From positions 62,001-126,000 of the forward strand of contig CAZVUM010000002.1 in the NCBI GenBank assembly GCA_964629575.1: a DNA stretch of 64,000 nucleotides, given 5' to 3'. Position numbers and translations under genes: made by a program. Under the pieces are notes generated by a model. It ran no database searches, was not told the origin of the DNA, and saw nothing but the letters and a program-made list of their open reading frames with translations. The DNA is from JAYPWI01 sp964629575 (GTDB lineage Bacteria > Actinomycetota > Acidimicrobiia > Acidimicrobiales > Poriferisodalaceae). This document shows, one piece after another, positions 58,398-64,000 of this stretch (within the stretch, counting starts at the first letter, position 1; every line of letters starts with the position of its first letter).

Positions 58398-59158
58398 GAT
58401 CCAACCGCCTCGGCTTGCCTCGCCTCGATCGCGGCGCAGAGCCCTTCGTCGTCGAGCATCTCCTCGAGACGAATCACGCGGTACCGGTGGACCATCAGCC
58501 ACGCTGCGACGATCGTCATGGTCAGCGTCGAGAAGAGCAGGCTCCACAGCATCTCACCGGTGATCTCGGGCTCACCGAGACCGAAGCTCTCCTGCTGATG
58601 AAGGGTCCGCCACCAGTCCACCGAAAAGTGCACGATCGGAACGTTGACGAACGAGGCGAGCGCCATGATGGCCGAGCGCTTCGAGCGGACCGTCGGATCC
58701 GCTGGGAGTCGACGCAGCGCCAGATACCCGATGTAGGTGATGAACAGCAGCACCGTGGTGGTGAGGCGAGCATCCCACTGCCAGTACGTCCCCCAGGTGA
58801 TCTTTCCCCACAGTGCGCCGCTGATCAGTGTCAGTCCGGTGAACAGCACACCGCATTCGGCGGCCGCGCCGGCCAGCCGGTCGTAGTGGCGGCCCGAGTC
58901 GGCACGACGACGTCCACGCCAGAGATAGAGCGCACTGGCGAGGGAGGTGAGTCCGAAGGAGCCATAGGCGATCCAGATGACCGGCACATGCACGTACAGC
59001 AATCGCACCGCGTCGCCCTGAACCACGTCCTTGGGCGACACCACGAGTCCGAGGAGTAGCGCGACGACTGTCGCGAGGACCGCGACCCCTCCGAGCACGC
59101 GCGTCGCCGGTGTCGCGGTCATTGGGCCCTGGCCGGCAGGTGCGTTCTGCTCACCCAT
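58394..59158 (-). CDS. ccmC: heme exporter/transfer protein CcmC
   Basis: 254 residues with six membrane helices. The WWD-type motif reads WGKITWGTYWQWDARLTTTV. Haem-ligand histidines are in LLYVHVPVIWIAYGS and NVPIVHFSVDWWRTLHQ. CcmC loads haem onto CcmE outside the membrane. ATG 59158 directly follows the ccmB stop (TGAATG). Confidence 0.94.
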   Translation of the reverse strand: MGEQNAPAGQGPMTATPATRVLGGVAVLATVVALLLGLVVSPKDVVQGDAVRLLYVHVPVIWIAYGSFGLTSLASALYLWRGRRRADSGRHYDRLAGAAAECGVLFTGLTLISGALWGKITWGTYWQWDARLTTTVLLFITYIGYLALRRLPADPTVRSKRSAIMALASFVNVPIVHFSVDWWRTLHQQESFGLGEPEITGEMLWSLLFSTLTMTIVAAWLMVHRYRVIRLEEMLDDEGLCAAIEARQAEAVGS

Positions 59159-59827
59159 TCATCCGTCCTCCAGCAGCGGCCCGAAGGCCACGGAGCCCAC
59201 CGCGGCGAAGATCGCCGCGATCGCGAACAGCAGGCCGGTCCAATTCCAGCCCGCATCTGTACTCAAACCGAACGCCGCCTCGAACGCTCGCGTCGCCGCG
59301 AGCAACACGGGCGCCACGACCGGGATCAAGAGCAACGGCAGCAGCGTATCCCGCACCCTCACCCCAGATGCCAGCGCGCCGTACAGGGTTCCGCACACCG
59401 AGAACGCCAGCGTCCCCCCCAAGGCGGCGACGAGGGCGAGCGGCCAGCTCTCGACGGACGTGTTGAAGAACACGAGCAGTCCGGCTCCGAGGACCAGCTC
59501 GAGGCTGGCGAGCTGCACCACGAGCGCGAGCGCCTTGCCGAGAAAGATCGCGGGCGGCTCGATCCCCGACAGCCGCAGCGCGTCGTCGTTGCCGTCTTCG
59601 GACTCCACGTCGAAGCTGCGCTGCACCACCAACACACCGCCGAAGAGCACGGCTATCCAGAACAGGCCGCCGGCGGCCCGCTCCAACAACTCTGCGTTGG
59701 CATCGAGTGCGAATGCGAATACGACGAGGACCAACACGCCGAGGGGAGCGATCTGGCCGATCGTGATGCGCGACCGCCATTCGATCAGCAGGTCCTTCTT
59801 CGCAACGAGCAGGACGTCACCCAACAT
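59159..59827 (-). CDS. ccmB: heme ABC exporter membrane subunit CcmB
   Basis: 222 residues, six membrane helices. Typical segments are KKDLLIEWRSRITIGQIAPL at the start and LDANAELLERAAGGLFWIAV with FGGVLVVQRSFDVESEDGND. The loop GIEPPAIFLGKALALVVQLA matches the family. With CcmA and CcmC it forms the complex that frees haem-CcmE. ATG 59827 lies inside the end of ccmA (11-base overlap). Confidence 0.93.
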   Translation of the reverse strand: MLGDVLLVAKKDLLIEWRSRITIGQIAPLGVLVLVVFAFALDANAELLERAAGGLFWIAVLFGGVLVVQRSFDVESEDGNDDALRLSGIEPPAIFLGKALALVVQLASLELVLGAGLLVFFNTSVESWPLALVAALGGTLAFSVCGTLYGALASGVRVRDTLLPLLLIPVVAPVLLAATRAFEAAFGLSTDAGWNWTGLLFAIAAIFAAVGSVAFGPLLEDG

Positions 59828-60500
59828 CGGGCCGCCCTCCTCCGGTTTGGTCGGACCCGCTGTCTTCGGTGGTGCGCCCACCACGGACCTCCACGATCCG
59901 TGAGGCCACAGCCTCGGCCCGATCGAGCTCGTGCGAGGCGAACAGCACAGTGGCACCGGCGCCCGTGGCATCGACGAGAAGGTCGTCGAGGGCGTCTCGC
60001 CCCTCTGCGTCGAGCCCGGCATGCGGCTCGTCGAGGAGCCAGACGCGAGGACGGCGCACGATGAGGCTCGCCAGCGCGACCCTGCGGCGCTGCCCGGCGG
60101 AGAGCCGTTCGGTCGGGATCCGCCACAGCCGGGGCTCGAGACCGACCCGCTCCATCGCTGCGGCGACCTCGTCCGGTGCCGCACCGGCGGACGCGGCCCG
60201 AAATCGCACCTGATCGCGCACCCACAGGTCCGAATAGAGGTGGTTCTGGTGCCCGAGCAGACCCACGTGACGCCTGACCGAGCGTCGGTCGGCAACCAGG
60301 TCGTGACCGAGGACTTCGGCCCGCCCCGACCGCACGGCCAATAGACCGCAGCAGGCCCGCAGAAAGCTGGTCTTGCCGGCCCCGTTCGGGCCCCGGAGCA
60401 GGACGATCTCGCCAGGCCCCACCTCGAGATCGAAGCCGGACAGCGCCGGATACCGCCCGAGCAGCGCAACTGCGGCCTGGAAGCAGACGACGGGCGGCAT
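59817..60500 (-). CDS. ccmA: heme ABC exporter ATPase CcmA
   Basis: 227 residues. ABC motifs in order: Walker A LLRGPNGAGKTSFLRAC, Q-loop GLLGHQNHLYSDL, signature ERLSAGQRRRVALASLIV, Walker B RVWLLDEPHAGLD, H-loop VLFASHELDRAEAV. First gene of the nine-gene ccm operon. The sortase gene starts divergently 115 bases away. The ccm order A to I is complete and uninterrupted. Confidence 0.95.
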   Translation of the reverse strand: MPPVVCFQAAVALLGRYPALSGFDLEVGPGEIVLLRGPNGAGKTSFLRACCGLLAVRSGRAEVLGHDLVADRRSVRRHVGLLGHQNHLYSDLWVRDQVRFRAASAGAAPDEVAAAMERVGLEPRLWRIPTERLSAGQRRRVALASLIVRRPRVWLLDEPHAGLDAEGRDALDDLLVDATGAGATVLFASHELDRAEAVASRIVEVRGGRTTEDSGSDQTGGGRPDVG

Positions 60501-60614
60501 GGGAGCCAGATGCTACGGCGACGACCGTCGCTGGACCCACCCGAGGGCCACGAAATGGCGCCGATCGAACGGTGCAGATGCACAACTCCCCGGCGTGGGT
60601 ACCCTTCGCTGGTC

Positions 60615-62056
60615 GTGAATTGGAGCCGCACCATCGGCAACATCGGTCGGACCCTGATCGGGTCCGGTCTGTTGATCCTTCTGTTCGTCGTGTACCAGCT
60701 GTGGGGCACGGCGCTTCAGGAACGGCGGGCTCAGAGTTCGCTCAAAGCGGAGTTCGAGCAGCTGCTCGAGGCGAGCGCACCCGACGCCGCCCCGTTGCTG
60801 GAGCTCGACACCTCCGAGCTCCCCGCTCGTCTCGATCCCACGGCCTTCGTCGCCGCATCCGCTGACACTGGAGGGCTGAAGACAGACCGCTCAGGCGCCG
60901 AAGGGTCGGACAGCGCCGACGCAGCCTCCGACGAGACAGAGGCCACCGAAGGTGAGTCCGCGCAGGAGCAGGACCGGCCCAGCGTCGCGCTCGGCCTCGT
61001 CGACCCCAGCGAGTTGCTGATCGACCCCACCGCCACGGTTTTCGGCCCGCCACCCCCACCCCCCGAGGGCGGCGACGCGATCGCCCGGCTGCGCATCCCC
61101 GCGATTGGGGTTGACAAGGTGGTGGTCGAAGGCGTCGGAACCAACGCCCTCAAGAAGGGGCCGGGCCACTATCCCGGAACACCGCTGCCGGGGCAGCCCG
61201 GGAATGCCGCAATCGCTGGCCATCGCACCACCTACGGCGCACCGTTCTACGACCTCAACGAGCTTCAGGAACACGACCTGATCTACGTCACAACCGCCCA
61301 GGGCTCTTTCCAATACAGGGTGGTCGAGTCACTCATCGTGGAGCCAAGCGACGTCTGGGTCCTCGACCGGACCGACGACGACCGTCTGACGCTCACCACG
61401 TGCCACCCCCGGTTCTCCGCCCGGCAACGGCTCGTCGTCGTCGCGTCGTTGATCGGGCCGAGCGCACCGGTCGATCCCTTCGCCAAAGTGGAGCACCCCG
61501 ACGAGCTCCCGGGCGAAGAGGGTTTGGCAGACACAGAGGGTTTGGCAGACACAGAGGGTTCAGCAGACACAGNNNNNNNNNNNNNNNNNNNNNNNNNNNN
61601 NNNNNNNNNNNNNNNNNNNNNNNNNNNNNNNNNNNNNNNNNNNNNNNNNNNNNNNNNNNNNNNNNNNNNNNNGCAGACACAGAGGGTTCAGCAGACACAG
61701 CGGGTGTCGACGATGCCGCCCCAGACGTCACCGTGGCCGAAGGCTCCGAGGCGGGGGCCGAGGACCCCGACAGCGATCGAGCGACGGTGGCGGCGCCTCC
61801 CACCACGATCACCCCGCCCCAGGGCGAGGCCGCAGCACCTGTCGATGGTCTTGTGACCGACCTCGACGGCGATCGCGCTGCGGCCTGGCCCGCCATCTTC
61901 TGGGGCGCGTTGGCCGCGTTTGCGTGGATCCTGACCTGGTACGCCGGGAAGAACTGGCGGCGCTGGACCAGCTACGCCATCGGGGGACCGGTGTTCCTGG
62001 TGGTTCTGTTCGTCTTCTTCGAGAACTTCAGCCGGCTGTTGCCGCCCGGCGTGTAG
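60615..62056 (+). CDS. class E sortase with disordered repeat region and C-terminal membrane helices (interrupted by assembly gap)
   Basis: An N-terminal membrane helix (about 10-30) is followed by a polar linker rich in Asp, Glu, Ser and Pro. The sortase domain (about 150-290) has DAIARLRIPAIGVDKVVVEG, GHYPGTPLPGQPGNAAIAGH (His203), TLTTCHPRFSARQRL (Cys263, catalytic Arg about 272). Such enzymes anchor LAXTG proteins to peptidoglycan. A low-complexity tail of EGLADT/EGSADT repeats runs into 100 Ns. After the gap the same repeat continues in a different frame, so the N length is a placeholder. Two C-terminal helices follow (PAIFWGALAAFAWILTW; YAIGGPVFLVVLFVFF). GTG 60615 is preceded by TACCCT at nine bases. 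Confidence 0.85.
61518..61699 (+). repeat. 18-base tandem repeat coding EG(L/S)ADT, containing a 100-N gap
   Basis: Units lie at 61518-61535, 61536-61553 and 61554-61571, then Ns at 61573-61672, then a partial unit 61673-61681 and a full unit 61682-61699. The units are nearly identical (GAG GGT TTG/TCA GCA GAC ACA), which explains the assembly break. The frame is kept only if the real gap is 8 bases more than a multiple of 18; 100 does not satisfy this. Confidence 0.92.
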
Positions 62057-62065
62057 CAGTCAGCC

Positions 62066-62281
62066 TCAGGAGGGGTCGATGACGGCGACGACGTCGCCCT
62101 CGGAGATCCTGTCTTCCTCGGCGACGCGCATCTCGCTCAGCGTCCCCGCGACCGGTGCGACGACGGGGATCTCCATCTTCATGGACTCGAGGATCACCAG
62201 CTCGTCGCCCTCGGCAACGGATGCGCCGACCTCGGCGATGACCTTCCAGACAGTCGCGGTCAGCTCAGCTCGGATCTCCAC
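62066..62281 (-). CDS. small biotin/lipoyl-attachment carrier protein
   Basis: 71 residues, a single biotinyl domain. The modified lysine is in LVILESMKMEIPVVAPVAGT. The size equals the actinobacterial biotin carrier of the TB7.3 (Rv3221c) type. The start GTG 62281 follows GGAGG by five bases; the frame is open further upstream without a ribosome site. It would carry carboxyl groups for an acyl-CoA carboxylase encoded elsewhere. In mycobacteria this gene neighbours whiB1-pdtaS; here it lies about 15 kb away. It converges on the sortase gene. Confidence 0.9.
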   Translation of the reverse strand: MEIRAELTATVWKVIAEVGASVAEGDELVILESMKMEIPVVAPVAGTLSEMRVAEEDRISEGDVVAVIDPS

Positions 62282-62382
62282 GATCCCCTCCTCGTGTTCG
62301 CAGGGCCACGTCAAGATAACCAACCAACGACCCTCGATGCCGACATGGGCTCGCGGCTCGCCCTTCGGTACCGTCTGTGGCG

Positions 62383-63057
62383 ATGTTCATCGTCCCCCTC
62401 GCCCTGATCGCGGGAGCGGCGCTCGGAATCCTCGCGGGCGGCTCCGTCAGCCATGTCAGAGCGGTGCGCATCGCCCACTGGCCGGCCGGCGTGGCGGCCA
62501 TCGCGCTCACCGCAGTTGTCGGGAGTGGGCTCGATCTCCCGCGTGGGGCGGTCTGGTTGGCCCTGTCGCTGTTCGCGATCGGAGCGATGTGCATGCTCAA
62601 CTTGCACCTCACCGGTGCGGGCGTGGTGCTGTTCGGGGTGGCGCTCAACCTCTTGCCCCTCGTCCTCAACGGTCACATCGCCGTGGACCCCGATGCGATC
62701 GTCTCCGCCGGAATCGTCGGCCCCGAGGCGCTGGCCCTGGTCGATCTCGGCGCCGGCCGCGAGCTGCAGAGCGCCGACACGCTGGTTCCGGTGCTCGGAG
62801 CGGTCGTCCCGATCGGGTTGGTCGACGAGGTGATGACGTTCGGAGACCTCGTGGTGATGGCGGGACTCCTCAACGTGGGCTTTCGCCTCCTGCGCCCACC
62901 CGGTTACAAGGTCGAACGCCGAAGCCTGCTCGAAGACCCCGCACGCCACTACATCGACCTCGCGGCGAGCGGCGACGAGACCCCAGTGCAGATCCCCGAA
63001 CGTCCTGTCTCGACGATCTCGGGCGAGGCCGAACACCCGGCCGAGCCGCACACATGA
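62383..63057 (+). CDS. DUF5317 family membrane protein
   Basis: 224 residues with about five hydrophobic segments (FIVPLALIAGAALGILAGG; WLALSLFAIGAMCMLNLHLT; AGVVLFGVALNLLPLVLNG; LVPVLGAVVPIGLV; FGDLVVMAGLLNVGF). The family is actinobacterial and Firmicute, with unknown function. A polar tail of about 50 residues ends the protein. ATG 62383 was chosen, as TACCGT ends eight bases before it; a GTG at 62377 is also in frame. It overlaps the next gene (ATGA). Confidence 0.78.
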   Translation: MFIVPLALIAGAALGILAGGSVSHVRAVRIAHWPAGVAAIALTAVVGSGLDLPRGAVWLALSLFAIGAMCMLNLHLTGAGVVLFGVALNLLPLVLNGHIAVDPDAIVSAGIVGPEALALVDLGAGRELQSADTLVPVLGAVVPIGLVDEVMTFGDLVVMAGLLNVGFRLLRPPGYKVERRSLLEDPARHYIDLAASGDETPVQIPERPVSTISGEAEHPAEPHT

Positions 63058-63365
63058 CCGCACCCCACGACCCGGAGGACCCGGGCGGCCATATGGCCCC
63101 GGCTGACCCCCAGGATCCGGTTCTCGAGCGGCGATCCAAGATGGCCCGCATCGCACAGAGCGGTCAGCGGCTCGGCTACGTCCTGTATCTCGTCGCGATG
63201 GTGTTGTTCGCCCTCGAGCTCATCGATGGCTTCGGGGGTGGACTGACCACGGCCATCGTGGTGTGCCTGGTGGCGGGATCGGCGGTCTTGGCGCCCACAA
63301 TCATCCTCGGATACGCGGTGAAGGCCGCCGATCGAGAGGATCGCGGGCTCCCCCACGGCCACTGA
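63054..63365 (+). CDS. small two-helix membrane protein of unknown function
   Basis: 103 residues. A Pro/Asp-rich N-terminus (PHDPEDPGGHMAPADPQD) is followed by a helical region (RRSKMARIAQSGQRLGYVLY) and two membrane helices (VLYLVAMVLFALELI and TAIVVCLVAGSAVLAPTIIL). ATG 63054 overlaps the DUF5317 stop (ATGA), so the two are co-translated. I do not recognise a named family; similar small proteins are common in actinobacteria. Confidence 0.72.
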   Translation: MTAPHDPEDPGGHMAPADPQDPVLERRSKMARIAQSGQRLGYVLYLVAMVLFALELIDGFGGGLTTAIVVCLVAGSAVLAPTIILGYAVKAADREDRGLPHGH

Positions 63366-63503
63366 TCAACCCAGCGGCCCTGTCCCAAGCAGCCGGTGTC
63401 TCGAGAATCGGCTGTTGCGGCGGGCGCGAATCTGAGAAACTGATCCAACCGCTCACCGGACGCGGTGCGCGGACATCCCTCCATCCCCTCTCGAGTCCCC
63501 TCG

Positions 63504-64000
63504 ATGCCAAGTCGTCTCCCTGCCGCCGAACGGCGCGAACAGCTTCTCGACGTCGCCATGACGGTCTTCTCCGATCATGGGTTCCACGGCGCGTCCATGA
63601 ACGAGGTCGCGGCCGCGGCCGGCGTCACAAAGCCTGTCCTGTACCAGCACTTCCCCTCCAAGCGCGAGCTCTACCTCGAGCTCGTCGAAGGGGTGAGCAG
63701 CCAGCTCGCCGAGGCGGTCACCACCGCGGCGCGGAGCGAGTCAGGAGCCCTCAACCAGGCTCAGGCTGCGCTCACCGCCTACTTCCGCTTCGTCGAGGAG
63801 AACCAGCGCGAGTTTCGGCTGCTGTTCGGGCGCGGCGCCCCTCGGGAGGAAGAGTTCGAGAGCGGCAGCCGCGTCGTCGAGAACCGCATGGCCTCCACGA
63901 TCGTCGACCTCCTCGACGACCGTATCGATCTCGAGACGCGTCAGGTGTTCGCCCGGGCGATCGTCGGCATGTCCGAAGGAGTGAGCCGCCACTGGGTCGC
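63504..64000 (+). CDS. TetR family transcriptional regulator, 3' end cut by window edge
   Basis: 165 residues are visible without a stop. The TetR helix-turn-helix is complete: RREQLLDVAMTVFSDHGFHG, ASMNEVAAAAGVTKPVLYQH, FPSKRELYLELVEGVSSQLA. The ligand-binding domain begins at about residue 60 (REFRLLFGRGAPREEEFESG). The ATG 63504 has no obvious ribosome site. Its target is unknown. The interval 63366-63503 holds no other gene. Confidence 0.9.
   Translation, partial: MPSRLPAAERREQLLDVAMTVFSDHGFHGASMNEVAAAAGVTKPVLYQHFPSKRELYLELVEGVSSQLAEAVTTAARSESGALNQAQAALTAYFRFVEENQREFRLLFGRGAPREEEFESGSRVVENRMASTIVDLLDDRIDLETRQVFARAIVGMSEGVSRHWV

Noticed and set aside
1..64000. CRISPR arrays, insertion sequences, prophage or integrase genes
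   Set aside because: No spaced direct repeats with 25-40-base units, no transposase or integrase motifs, and no terminal inverted repeats were seen on either strand.

Overview
The window is GC-rich, gene-dense DNA from an actinobacterium, most likely of class Acidimicrobiia (an Ilumatobacter/Microtrichales-type organism). The clade is inferred. The phylum rests on several actinobacterial markers: a WhiB1-like Wbl protein next to a PdtaS-type kinase, two F420-linked proteins, the MSMEG_4193/DUF3090/SCO1664 trio, DUF3107, DUF4012 and DUF5317 proteins, a class E sortase with an LAXTG-type substrate, and many GTG starts with GTGA stop/start overlaps. The secreted SGNH protein with GYWMV/FGG repeats and a complete System I cytochrome c maturation (Ccm) cluster point towards Acidimicrobiia. 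There is no insertion sequence, phage gene or CRISPR array. One 100-base N gap (61573-61672) falls inside a tandem repeat in the sortase gene.

Layout. 1-4415 (minus) is the F1Fo ATP synthase operon atpI-like/atpI/atpB/atpE/atpF/atpH/atpA, with atpA running off the left edge. 4534-19811 is a cell-surface polysaccharide region: a polyprenyl-phosphate sugar transferase, a WecA-type transferase, a DUF4012 protein, an LAXTG surface protein, a twin-SGNH secreted protein, a second sugar transferase with an acetyltransferase, and a minus-strand operon of oxidoreductase, N-acetyltransferase, aminotransferase, Wzz-like and Wzy-like proteins. The three sugar enzymes match the Wlb/Wbp route to a 2,3-diacetamido uronic acid nucleotide.

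20180-33448 (all minus) is a conserved housekeeping block: argS, lysA, hom, thrC, rho, rpmE, an unknown gene, prfA, a prmC-tsaC fusion, rpiB and glyA. A tRNA-Arg(CCG) lies just beyond argS. In other actinobacteria rho-prfA-glyA-wecA-atp lie close together, so the polysaccharide genes look inserted into an old syntenic block.

33869-45342 is a mosaic of short operons: ApbE with a ferric-reductase-like membrane protein, two F420 proteins, a lipoprotein, a serine hydrolase, a family 5 uracil-DNA glycosylase, the phosphatase/DUF3090/kinase-like trio, etfBA, a lipid kinase and a glycerophosphodiesterase. 45656-53809 carries whiB1, pdtaS, two ArsA/Get3-like ATPases with DUF3107, selO, mrp, a SufR-like regulator and a SixA-like phosphatase. 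53813-60500 (minus) is ccmABCDEFGHI with nearly every junction overlapping or abutting. 60615-64000 holds the class E sortase, a small biotin carrier protein, two membrane proteins and the start of a TetR regulator.

How the genes work together. The atp, etf and ccm genes build aerobic energy metabolism. argS, lysA, hom, thrC, glyA, rho, rpmE, prfA and prmC-tsaC serve translation and aspartate-family amino acids. The 4.5-19.8 kb genes and the sortase shape the cell surface. Several genes have a TANNNT -10 box only 6-9 bases before the start codon, suggesting leaderless mRNAs, and CRP-like palindromes sit at the whiB1 and atp promoters.
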